Assembly: GCF_002251385.1 (NCBI RefSeq)
Contig: NZ_NPJJ01000037.1
Location: 1 to 39,841, forward strand
Reading direction: 5' to 3'
Length of the DNA stretch: 39,841 nucleotides
Origin: Prevotella sp. P5-108
Lineage (GTDB): Bacteria; Bacteroidota; Bacteroidia; Bacteroidales; Bacteroidaceae
The notes beneath the pieces are model-generated. The model searched no databases. It was not told the origin of the DNA and saw nothing but the letters and a program-made list of their open reading frames with translations. This document shows, piece by piece, positions 8,303-15,527 of this stretch; positions within the stretch are counted from its first letter, which is position 1, and every line of letters begins with the position of its first letter. The position numbers and the translations under genes are program-made.

Positions 8303-9373
8303 ATGGAAAATACTGAAATTATCCTTTTTAATCTTATCTCTTTAGGATTAGAAGAAAAAGAATATCGCAATATTTCTTTGTTTGTAGATTGGGAATTTCT
8401 TTGGAAAAAAGCAAGTGAACAAGGGGTGTCAGCATTTTGTTTAGATGGACTACAACTACTTGATATGAATAATAGTAGTTTGGCAACAATCCATAGGCAA
8501 TTGAAAATGCAATGGATAGCTTCAGTTGTTCTTCAAGAACAAGTGTATCATACACAAAGGAATGCAGCAAAAGCTTTAGGGGAGTTGTATGACCGGCATA
8601 AGATAAATACGTATGTGTTGAAAGGCTTTTCGTTGAGTAGGTTGTATCCAAGACCTGAGCATAGACCTTGTGCGGATATGGATTGCTATTTGAGAGATAA
8701 GTATGAAGATGGTAATAAGATTGCAAAGGAGAATGGACTAACCGTAGATTGCAGCTATTATAAACATTCAAAGATTTTACTTGAGGGATTAACTGTTGAA
8801 AATCATCAGTATTTGTTGCCTGTAAAAGGTAGTAGTAAGGCTAAGAGGTTTGAACATGAATTGCGCTCTTGGATTGAGGATGGTAATAATGAGTACATTG
8901 GTGATTCTCGACTGAAAGCAACTTCCCCTTTTTTTGATGCTGTTTATGTTTTGGCTCATGCCCAAGAACACTTCTTGAATGAAGGAATTATACTGCGACA
9001 TATTTGTGATTGGGCAATGGTGCTGAAAGCTCATGCAGACACGGTGGATTGGGATGAGTGGAAGCGTGTGTGCAAGGAATATGGTATGCTGTCGTTTGGA
9101 TATACTATGAGTAGATTGGCTAATAAGGTATGTGGGGTGACGGTTCCTTTTGACTGTCCTAAGGATGATGAGGCTGACAGACGTTTATTAGATGATACAC
9201 TTTATAGAAAGGTTTGTAATAATGGCAAACGTTCAAAAATACAAGTGAGGATAAACTTGGTGATGAATATGTTCCGTAATAGTTGGAAATACCGAATGTT
9301 TGCTGATACTAACTTTTTGATGTTTTGTGGAAGACGGGTGTGGGGATATTTGTTTGATAAGGATTTAGATTAA
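8303..9373 (+). CDS. Nucleotidyltransferase-fold protein (NTP_transf_5, PF14907-like)
   Basis: A 356-residue protein resembling the uncharacterised nucleotidyltransferase family often found in capsule and O-antigen loci. A VLKGFSLSRLYP segment (K107-G108) is followed by RPCADMDCYL, giving an acidic D125-x-D127 pair as expected for a metal-dependent nucleotidyltransferase site. A histidine-rich helix, HAQEHFLNEG, and ILRHICDW follow. Substrate and reaction are unknown for the family. It is separated from LicD by 112 bases with no recognisable -7 promoter box and is followed almost directly by the sugar transferase, so it may belong to the same transcript. Confidence 0.72.
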   Translation: MENTEIILFNLISLGLEEKEYRNISLFVDWEFLWKKASEQGVSAFCLDGLQLLDMNNSSLATIHRQLKMQWIASVVLQEQVYHTQRNAAKALGELYDRHKINTYVLKGFSLSRLYPRPEHRPCADMDCYLRDKYEDGNKIAKENGLTVDCSYYKHSKILLEGLTVENHQYLLPVKGSSKAKRFEHELRSWIEDGNNEYIGDSRLKATSPFFDAVYVLAHAQEHFLNEGIILRHICDWAMVLKAHADTVDWDEWKRVCKEYGMLSFGYTMSRLANKVCGVTVPFDCPKDDEADRRLLDDTLYRKVCNNGKRSKIQVRINLVMNMFRNSWKYRMFADTNFLMFCGRRVWGYLFDKDLD

Positions 9374-9379
9374 TTGATT

Positions 9380-10033
9380 ATGATATTCAAAAGACTATTT
9401 GATATTGTTGCATCCCTGTGTGGGTTGCTGTTAATTTGGTGGATATTCCCTATAGTAGCGTTTTTAATCCATAAGAAGATGCCGGGTGGTCCGGCTTTCT
9501 TTTGTCAGAAGCGTGTTGGCAAGGATGGCAAGTTGTTTACCTGTCATAAGTTCCGCTCGATGACGGTGAAGCATAGTGGCTCGTCAGTTTCAGTAGCTGG
9601 CGATAGCAGAATTACTCCGTTTGGGGCTAAACTGCGTCATTATAAGATTGATGAGTTGCCGGAGCTTTGGGATGTGCTTATAGGTAACATGAGTTTTGTG
9701 GGTCCGCGTCCTGATGTGCCTGGATATGCAGACAAATTGCAAGGTGACGACCGAGATGTGTTGAAGTTGCGTCCAGGCATTACAGGGCCAGCTACTCTGA
9801 AGTATCGGTTGGAGGATGAGATGATTTCGGAATACGTGGCTAAGTGTCAGGCAGAAGGTGACAAACGCCCGATGCAGGAGATTGCTACGGAGTATAACGA
9901 TAACGTAATCTATCCTGATAAAGTACGCCTAAACTGTTACTATTACCGTCACTACTCGTTCTGGAAGGACATAGAAATGATATTTGCCACTGTGCTCGGG
10001 TTTAAGGTGAAGTTTGCTGGGGAGGAAGTGTGA
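9380..10033 (+). CDS. Initiating sugar-phosphate transferase (monotopic phosphoglycosyl transferase, PglC/WcaJ C-terminal type)
   Basis: A 217-residue small monotopic phosphoglycosyl transferase. It starts with a reentrant hydrophobic helix (residues about 5-30) after KRLFD, then shows KRVGKDGKLF, KFRSM (57-61), the catalytic D91-E92 in DELPELWDV, and FVGPRPD (106-112). It moves a sugar 1-phosphate from a UDP-sugar to undecaprenyl phosphate, the first step of repeat-unit assembly at the cytoplasmic membrane face. Size and motifs fit PglC-type enzymes that use UDP-N-acetylated amino sugars, which suits the DegT aminotransferase further on. I chose the ATG at 9380 over an in-frame TTG at 9374 that abuts the upstream stop. 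Confidence 0.9.
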   Translation: MIFKRLFDIVASLCGLLLIWWIFPIVAFLIHKKMPGGPAFFCQKRVGKDGKLFTCHKFRSMTVKHSGSSVSVAGDSRITPFGAKLRHYKIDELPELWDVLIGNMSFVGPRPDVPGYADKLQGDDRDVLKLRPGITGPATLKYRLEDEMISEYVAKCQAEGDKRPMQEIATEYNDNVIYPDKVRLNCYYYRHYSFWKDIEMIFATVLGFKVKFAGEEV

Positions 10034-10169
10034 ATGCTTTCTTACCATAATCCTTTTGCCGCATAACTGCAACGACGCTGGCGTCTAAGAAAATGAATTG
10101 TCAGCTATGTCCAATATGCTTGTCCATTGCAAATATTTGATGTTCACAAAAAGAAATGTGAATGAAAGC

Positions 10170-10200
10170 TTTGTGGGTAGTTGGAATAATCGTAAATTTG
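10170..10200 (+). promoter_or_regulatory. Bacteroides-type promoter for the 622-residue nuclease-like gene
   Basis: TTTG at 10170-10173 is followed after 19 bases by TAAATTTG at 10193-10200, a match to the Bacteroidales -33/-7 consensus (TTTG, TAnnTTTG). Transcription would start near 10207, giving a leader of about 70 bases before the ATG at 10276. This suggests the gene is expressed independently of the polysaccharide operon. Confidence 0.65.
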
Positions 10201-10275
10201 TTGGGAATTAGCTCCTCTTGATTTTGTGGTAATACGATGGCGACAAGAGGTATTATATATTAATCTCATATATCT

Positions 10276-12144
10276 ATGCGCACAAATAGCTTTGACTTTG
10301 AAAGAGCTCTGAAGAAGATGGAGAGGTTGCGAAAGAACAATCGTTCGCAAGAAGAGATTATTGATGACCTGAAGCGCGAATTGGTCACAATAAATGAACT
10401 CTCTCTGCTTACGCATGCGATGAGATTGATTGTGGAACTTGATTGCCGAAAGTCTTCCGAACTATATATAAATGTGGAGTCGCCCATGAAACAGGCGCTC
10501 TATCTGATAGATGTCTATTATTCTATTGCGGACAGAGATGGGATAGAGGATATAACCGATGCCAAATGGGATGTAATCTCGCAGTTGCTGGATGAGATGG
10601 AAATGGCTTATTTCAAGGCAGTAGGGCTTCCGAATGGCGGAGACGTATTTCATGATGAGCGAGACGAGAAACTCGAAGTCCAACTGTCTTCGTTCCTTTT
10701 CTATTTCAGCAATGGCAAGTTGTGCTATGAGGAACAGACGCTTGATAGGTTGATGCGTAGCTGCAAACCTTATGACGATGTGATACAAAATCAATTTGGA
10801 TTTGGTGTTGATGATGCCGTAAAGTTTGTGTTGCATGTTCGTGACCTGAACAACAGGAAATATACCGAGACGATATATAAAGGCAGTAAGTATCACTATT
10901 ACAGTCAGTATCCTGAAGAATGGACTAAACTTGCATCTGGATATATTGATAAAGGAATCGATCCAAGTGATTGGGCAAATCAGCCAGAATTGAAAGGTGC
11001 GTTTGATTTCCTTTTGATTAATCCGGGAGAGATATGTATCCACGGCCAGGATGAAGTGGAGAATGTAGACATTGACCGAGGCAGTCTGCTAAATATAATC
11101 AATTTTCTTCTTTATGACCCACAGCGTGCGATAGATGCAGGGACGGTATATTATGCAGACAAGCGTCTCTCGGAAGAAATGCCGCTGTTCAAGGTGGGTG
11201 ATAGATATATTTGCCCCATCACTAAATTTCTGATAGAAGCATTGTATTATCGGCTATCGGCAGAACTGCAAAGGATTGTCACCAAATATAATGAAAGGAA
11301 AGGCGAGGTATTTGAGACCAAAGTGTTGGACGTCTTCCAGCGATTCTTTCCGAGCAAAACGCGTTTTTATTCGAGTTATACGATTGATAGAGTATGCGAG
11401 AATGATTTGTTGATCAAGTTTGGCACCACCTGGATTGTTGTGGAATGCAAAAATTGTGGTTTCCGTGCCCCCTTCAGGGATGCAGAGCGGGGCTATGAGC
11501 GCATAAAAACAGACTTTGCCAAGGCAGTCCAATACGGCTATGACCAATGTAAACGTATAGAAGATGCTCTCTGTAGTGGCAATGCTGTTGATCTATATGA
11601 TGCAAAGCACATTGGCAAATTGTTGTATCATGTCGCACCCCATGAGATAGGTGATGTGTGGTCTGTAGTGGTGACAGATTACAACTATGGACCTATTCAA
11701 ACTGATCTGTCTAAGTTGCTCAACAAGGAACCTGACGACCTTTACCCATTGTCAATAGGTATCGATGATTTGGAAACATTCTTAATTCTGATGAAACGGT
11801 TGTGGAAAGGAGTTGCTCCATATCGTTTTGTCGAATATCTTGATTATAGAGAGCGTTATCAGGAACATGTAAAATGTTTTGATGAATTGGAACTTGCTGG
11901 CTTTTATCTTTGTGATAGAGACCAGTTCAAGAGGTATGCTGATGTAGACTCTAACGTTATTACTACTCCCGAAATGGGTGAGATTTTTGATGCTTACTAT
12001 CGTGTAGGTTTCGGTTTTCCTAATGAACTAAATTACGAGGACAAACGTCATCATCGACTACCGGAGTATTCTAAAACGTTTGTAATGGATGATCTGGCTG
12101 AACTGCGTCAGGAGTATGGCGTCAATGCCAAGGATAATCATTAG
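10276..12144 (+). CDS. Unrecognised protein with PD-(D/E)XK nuclease-like motif
   Basis: I do not recognise this 622-residue protein as a named family. It has no signal peptide or membrane segment. The N-terminal part (to about residue 340) is mostly charged and helical-looking. A segment at about 346-392 has the arrangement of a PD-(D/E)XK nuclease core. It starts with a helix bearing FETKVLDVF and an E-N-D (D377) before LLIKFG. Then comes a hydrophobic strand leading to VVECK, with E390 and K392 spaced as D-x12-ExK. Restriction endonuclease-like and NERD-type domains use this arrangement to cut nucleic acids. A C-terminal region of about 230 residues follows. The gene stands alone with its own promoter between polysaccharide genes, at a typical insertion point for accessory DNA. 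A role in defence or DNA processing is possible but unproven. Confidence 0.6.
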   Translation: MRTNSFDFERALKKMERLRKNNRSQEEIIDDLKRELVTINELSLLTHAMRLIVELDCRKSSELYINVESPMKQALYLIDVYYSIADRDGIEDITDAKWDVISQLLDEMEMAYFKAVGLPNGGDVFHDERDEKLEVQLSSFLFYFSNGKLCYEEQTLDRLMRSCKPYDDVIQNQFGFGVDDAVKFVLHVRDLNNRKYTETIYKGSKYHYYSQYPEEWTKLASGYIDKGIDPSDWANQPELKGAFDFLLINPGEICIHGQDEVENVDIDRGSLLNIINFLLYDPQRAIDAGTVYYADKRLSEEMPLFKVGDRYICPITKFLIEALYYRLSAELQRIVTKYNERKGEVFETKVLDVFQRFFPSKTRFYSSYTIDRVCENDLLIKFGTTWIVVECKNCGFRAPFRDAERGYERIKTDFAKAVQYGYDQCKRIEDALCSGNAVDLYDAKHIGKLLYHVAPHEIGDVWSVVVTDYNYGPIQTDLSKLLNKEPDDLYPLSIGIDDLETFLILMKRLWKGVAPYRFVEYLDYRERYQEHVKCFDELELAGFYLCDRDQFKRYADVDSNVITTPEMGEIFDAYYRVGFGFPNELNYEDKRHHRLPEYSKTFVMDDLAELRQEYGVNAKDNH

Positions 12145-12578
12145 CGTGTTTATCATATCCATCTGTCACCTTATATTGTTAGTGATATATAAGTGGTATT
12201 TTTCATGTAGAGTTTCATAGACAGACGTTTTACTAATAGGTTATTTGCTCTATAAGCTCTTACAAATGTCAGTCTTTTACTATTTTTTTCTTGCGTTCTG
12301 ATGCGTCCGCATTGCTTCCTGGCATTATTTTTCTACAGTTATAATCTTCTTGCAGAATAGTCCTCTTTGGTATTCTTCCGTAGATTCTTATCTATATCAT
12401 CGTAATGCTTTGTACTCATAGTAATATCTCTCCATTAACAGTTTTGGAGGGAATTATTGCATATGCATGAAATAGCGCAATACGCAAAGCGCAAGGACTC
12501 TTTAATAGTGTGATAATCTTTTGTTTGAAATGTTCAACAATATAATAATCAGTGGAAAAACTTTAATTAATTTCTATT
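12145..12578 (+). other. Intergenic region, 434 bases, no supported gene
   Basis: AT-rich sequence between the nuclease-like gene and the aminotransferase. I see no perfect TAnnTTTG box and no convincing hairpin terminator. On the minus strand there is a 26-codon open frame (12419 to 12339) with a GGAGAG stretch about ten bases before its ATG; it has no recognisable product and no promoter box, so I do not call it a gene. In Bacteroidales loci of this type a sugar N-acetyltransferase often precedes the aminotransferase; none is present and I see no clear remnant. Confidence 0.55.
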
Positions 12579-13859
12579 ATGGAAAGGAAAACTATTTACT
12601 TATGCCTTGCCCACATGAGTGAGGCTGGTTTGGAACAGAAATATGTGAAGGAGGCTTTCGACACCAATTGGGTGGTGCCGATGGGTCCGAACGTGAATGC
12701 GTTTGAGAAAGACTTGGAGGCTTTTGCCAATAGTAAGAGCGATGGCTCTGAGGCTCTTGACCGCAAGGTGGTGTGCCTCTCGGCTGGTACGGCCGCGGTA
12801 CACCTGGCGCTGATAGGCTGTGGCGTGAAGGCTGGCGATGAGGTGCTGGTGCAGAGCTTTACATTTTGCGCTTCGAGCCATCCTATTACTTATCTTGGTG
12901 CCAAGCCTGTGTTTGTAGGTTCGGAAGACGAGACCTGGAATATGGACCCAGCGTTGCTCGAGAAGGCCATTCTGGACCGCAAGGCGAAGACGGGTAAGCA
13001 GCCTAAGGCCATCGTGCCGGTGGCTCTCTATGGTATGCCTTATCGCATCGATGAGATTATGGCTATTGCCGACAAGTATGGAATCCCCGTGGTAGAGGAT
13101 GCTGCCGAGGGTATGGGCTCTCGTTTCGATGGTCAGGTGCTTGGTACGTTTGGCAAGTATGGTGTCCTGTCATTCAATGGCAACAAGATGATTACCACTT
13201 CGGGTGGGGGCGCGCTTATCTGTCGCAATGCGGACGATGCCAACGAGGTGATGTGGTATGCCACGCAGGCCCGTGACGCTTACCCCTATTACCAGCACAC
13301 CGCCATCGGTTACAACTATCGTATGTCTAACGTGTGTGCTGGTATCGGTCGTGGGCAGATGACGGTGGTCAATGACCATATAGCTCACCACAAGCATGTA
13401 CAGTCGCTCTATGAGGAACTGCTCAAGGATGTAAGGGGCGTACATATCCACAAGCAGCCAACAGACCCACGCTATGACGCAAACTTCTGGCTTTGTGCTG
13501 CAACATTGGATGCAGATGTGAAGATTCAAGGTCAGGAGAATGCCTATAAGGAAGTTATTAAGACTGCCGTAGGTGGCGCTGCCGGTGTTATCCATGCTGT
13601 CGATTCGGCTGTGACCGACTGCCAGCCCAATGAGAATGTAGAGGCGCTGCGTGTATTCATGCTCGCCAAGAAGGTGGAGTGTCGTCCTGTATGGAAGCCT
13701 ATGCACAAGCAGCCTGTCTATGCCGATGCGCCTGTATATACAAATGGTGTGGAGGAGGAACTCTTCAAGGTGGGATTCTGCTTGCCCGCTGGCCCTTATG
13801 TCACCGACGATGATGTGCGTTACATCGTGGAGTGTATCAAGGAGGCTATCGTTGGCTAA
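12579..13859 (+). CDS. DegT/DnrJ/EryC1/StrS family PLP-dependent sugar aminotransferase
   Basis: A 426-residue fold-type I aminotransferase of the DegT family. Key residues are VVEDAAEG, with D174 expected to contact the pyridine nitrogen of PLP, and SFNGNKMITTSGGG, with K203 as the Schiff-base lysine. The AEG-MGS segment is also typical. The family transaminates keto sugars attached to UDP or dTDP, here most likely a UDP-4-keto-6-deoxy-HexNAc in the bacillosamine style, because a PglC-type initiating transferase lies upstream. No dehydratase gene or N-acetyltransferase is visible in the window. The GC content is markedly higher than in the polysaccharide operon, so it looks like older or core sequence. 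A terminator 21 bases after the stop ends the transcript. Confidence 0.88.
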   Translation: MERKTIYLCLAHMSEAGLEQKYVKEAFDTNWVVPMGPNVNAFEKDLEAFANSKSDGSEALDRKVVCLSAGTAAVHLALIGCGVKAGDEVLVQSFTFCASSHPITYLGAKPVFVGSEDETWNMDPALLEKAILDRKAKTGKQPKAIVPVALYGMPYRIDEIMAIADKYGIPVVEDAAEGMGSRFDGQVLGTFGKYGVLSFNGNKMITTSGGGALICRNADDANEVMWYATQARDAYPYYQHTAIGYNYRMSNVCAGIGRGQMTVVNDHIAHHKHVQSLYEELLKDVRGVHIHKQPTDPRYDANFWLCAATLDADVKIQGQENAYKEVIKTAVGGAAGVIHAVDSAVTDCQPNENVEALRVFMLAKKVECRPVWKPMHKQPVYADAPVYTNGVEEELFKVGFCLPAGPYVTDDDVRYIVECIKEAIVG

Positions 13860-13879
13860 GGTGTGTATTATAATAAGGT

Positions 13880-13906
13880 GGGCGGCGATGCTTTCGTCGC
13901 CCTTTT
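13880..13906 (+). terminator. Rho-independent terminator after the DegT aminotransferase
   Basis: GGGCGGCGA at 13880-13888 pairs with TCGTCGCCC at 13894-13902: nine pairs including one G-U wobble, with a five-base loop, followed by TTTT at 13903-13906. Its place 21 bases beyond the stop fits the end of the aminotransferase transcript. It also argues against extending the next gene upstream through this DNA. Confidence 0.75.
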
Positions 13907-14003
13907 GAAGAATAATGAAAAAGTTGGTTGGGGCCATCTTCGCTTTCTGCAGGTTTCTTCTGATTCCGCGGCGAGCGAACAGATTGCCCAACGATTGAAG
14001 AAC

Positions 14004-14564
14004 ATGGAGATAGACAAAGACTTGTTGAGCCATCTCGTCGACATGGCCAAGGCCAGTCCGCGTCTGCGCCATAGCCATGACTTGCGTACCTCACAGGCTG
14101 ACAATAGTCAGCGGATGCTTTGTGCCTTGCTGCCAGGCACCGATGTACCTATTCATCGCCATCCGCAGAGTACGGAAACGGTGGTGGTGTTGTATGGCAA
14201 GTTGGTGGAGGTTATCTATGATGATGGTGGGCGCGAGGTAGAGCGCATCAGCCTTGACCCTCAGGCCGGTAAGTATGGATGTGTGGTGCCGAAGGGCGCT
14301 TGGCATACGGTGGAGGTGCTTGAACCATCGGTCATCTTTGAAGCCAAAGACGGTGGATATGGCGTCGATGGTAGTGAGGTGTGGAGTGGGGTGAAGGACA
14401 AAACGGCTTTCTCCAACAGCCTCGGCGACCTGAAAAAGAACGTAGAATATCTTGTCGGCATGGAGAGCCAGCAAGGTGCTGTGGATGTGTCGCCTGATTA
14501 TATCGCCCGCGTGCTGAATGTGCCCGTGGAGGATATTAGACGGGTGATGGAGGAGATGGCGTAG
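14004..14564 (+). CDS. WbuC-like cupin-fold metalloprotein
   Basis: A 186-residue protein resembling WbuC, a cupin-fold protein encoded at the edge of many O-antigen loci. The N-terminus MEIDKDLLSHL and ASPRLRHSHDLR match the family start. H51, H53 and E58 in IHRHPQSTE, and H101 in PKGAWHTVE, form the likely metal site. The frame stays open upstream to 13863, but that DNA contains the terminator at 13880-13906, so I place the start at ATG 14004. The C-terminal tail of about 60 residues (residues 127-186) ends in a helical segment, PDYIARVLNVPVEDIRRVM. The family's biochemical role is not established. Its position next to the sugar aminotransferase supports a link to surface polysaccharide. 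Confidence 0.78.
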   Translation: MEIDKDLLSHLVDMAKASPRLRHSHDLRTSQADNSQRMLCALLPGTDVPIHRHPQSTETVVVLYGKLVEVIYDDGGREVERISLDPQAGKYGCVVPKGAWHTVEVLEPSVIFEAKDGGYGVDGSEVWSGVKDKTAFSNSLGDLKKNVEYLVGMESQQGAVDVSPDYIARVLNVPVEDIRRVMEEMA

Positions 14565-14670
14565 GCAGATGATGCCCACGTGGTTTTGGTCCTTTGTTTG
14601 AGGTAGATGTGTCGTTGTTGCAGTCCGTATAGGGAATATGCGGTTAGGCGAAATGCTGCAGCGATACTAT

Positions 14671-14725
14671 GCAGAAGGCGGATGTACAAGATGATGAGTC
14701 TTGGACATCCGCCTTCTGCGTTTGT
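14671..14725 (+). terminator. Strong hairpin, likely terminator of the WbuC-like gene
   Basis: The 15 bases at 14671-14685 are perfectly complementary to 14705-14719. Inside the loop a second stem (CAAGA / TCTTG) continues the hairpin. The downstream sequence GTTTGTC is only weakly T-rich, so termination efficiency is uncertain. Confidence 0.6.
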
Positions 14726-14820
14726 CAGGGAATGAGTGGGTTGATAGTGACATTATACGAATTTTATATGAGTAATATAGCCTCTGTTTTGGAAGGTTGA
14801 TGGTAACGCCTTCGGCTAAT

Positions 14821-15154
14821 CGCAACTCCTGTAGAGTTGCTAAGAGGGTGGGGGTGATACCCAGGGTAGAGGCGCTGCGCACCTCAACCCTGGGCTGGGA
14901 AATCGCAACTCCTACAGAGTTTCCTCTGGGTGCGTACCAACTCGTATAATCTCTACTCATAGGAAGGATGGAGGTTAGCAATGGCTTCAACTCAACCCTG
15001 GGCTGGGAAATCGCAACTCCTACAGAGTTGCCTTCGAGGGCGTATTGGCTCATATAATCTCTACTCATAGTAAGGATGGAGATTCGCAATGGCCTAAACT
15101 CTGGGCTGGGAAAACGGTAGGACTGGGAAAACGGTAGGACTGGGAAAACGCAAC
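14821..15154. repeat. Palindrome-containing direct repeats (108-base period) and a 17-base tandem repeat
   Basis: A block beginning CTCAACCCTGGGCTGGGAAA at 14883 recurs at 14991 with a period of 108 bases; the copies extend to about 14990 and 15098 and also share TAATCTCTACTCATAG and GCAATGGC segments. A third, shortened copy starts near 15101. Each unit carries a GCAACTC-n5-GAGTT(G/T) palindrome; a further perfect palindrome, GCAACTC-CTGTA-GAGTTGC, sits at 14822-14840. From 15104 to 15154 there are three tandem copies of a 17-base unit (GRCTGGGAAAACGGTAG), the last one diverging at its end. The arrangement resembles REP-like intergenic elements rather than a gene. Confidence 0.8.
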
Positions 15155-15301
15155 TCCATTAGATTTCCGCTATGCGCAGTGACCTTCGGTTTAGAATTTC
15201 CTTTGGGTACGTAAAGTGGAGCTGTCTGTTAACGTGAATAGAAAACTTGTGATTGTCTTTAGGATAAAATGGTGGGAGATGGACTTTGGACTGGTTTGGC
15301 T

Positions 15302-15385
15302 GCTTGATTTGGTGATTGCGTGGTCGGAATTGGTGATTTCGTGCTTAGAAATGCTCGTTTCTGAGTTTGAAATCAAGTTTGGTGT
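15302..15385. repeat. Degenerate 21-base tandem repeat, four units
   Basis: Units at 15302-15322, 15323-15343, 15344-15364 and 15365-15385 align with a 21-base period; the first two share TTGGTGATT and CGTG at matching positions, the last two have drifted. Because 21 is a multiple of three, the translated open frames on both strands show a seven-residue period, but nothing else supports a gene. Confidence 0.5.
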
Positions 15386-15449
15386 AATGGCGTCATATGT
15401 TGTCTGAGCAACAAAATAGTGCAATCTATTATTTTTCTTGTGAAAAAGA

Positions 15450-15480
15450 TTGGAAGAGTAGAAGAAAAAGCGTAATTTTG
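15450..15480 (+). promoter_or_regulatory. Bacteroides-type promoter for the ImmA/IrrE-DUF4411 cassette
   Basis: TTG at 15450-15452, a 20-base spacer, and a perfect -7 box TAATTTTG at 15473-15480. Transcription would begin near 15487, about 40 bases before the ATG at 15528. The encoded HTH protein may repress its own promoter, but no operator repeat is obvious. Confidence 0.7.
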
Positions 15481-15527
15481 CATATTAAGGCAATTGTGTT
15501 GTCTCTATTGGAAATCATGATTATTGT

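Larger units (their letters stand above)
14565..15527. other. Gene-free repeat-bearing region, 963 bases
   Basis: No convincing gene lies here. It holds, in order: a strong hairpin behind the WbuC-like gene, a cluster of short palindromes inside a 108-base direct repeat, a 17-base tandem repeat, a degenerate 21-base tandem repeat, and the promoter of the ImmA/IrrE gene. Open frames across it (for example minus strand 15089-14667 and plus strand 15216-15407) only translate the repeats. Confidence 0.7.

Noticed and set aside
10066..10077. Small hairpin GACGC-TG-GCGTC after the sugar transferase
   Set aside because: Only five pairs with a two-base loop and no following T-run.
13863..14003. In-frame 47-codon upstream extension of the WbuC-like gene
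   Set aside because: It includes a good rho-independent terminator and does not match the family N-terminus.
13170..14078. Minus-strand open frame of 302 codons across the DegT and WbuC-like genes
   Set aside because: It runs antisense through the DegT gene and through the terminator at 13880-13906; not a gene.
14667..15089. Minus-strand 140-codon open frame with internal SVGVAISQPRVE repeats
   Set aside because: The apparent protein repeat is only the translation of the 108-base DNA repeat and the downstream hairpin.
15216..15407. 63-codon plus-strand frame, hydrophobic, with seven-residue period
   Set aside because: The period equals the 21-base tandem repeat, and there is no promoter box or ribosome-site support; treated as non-coding repeat.
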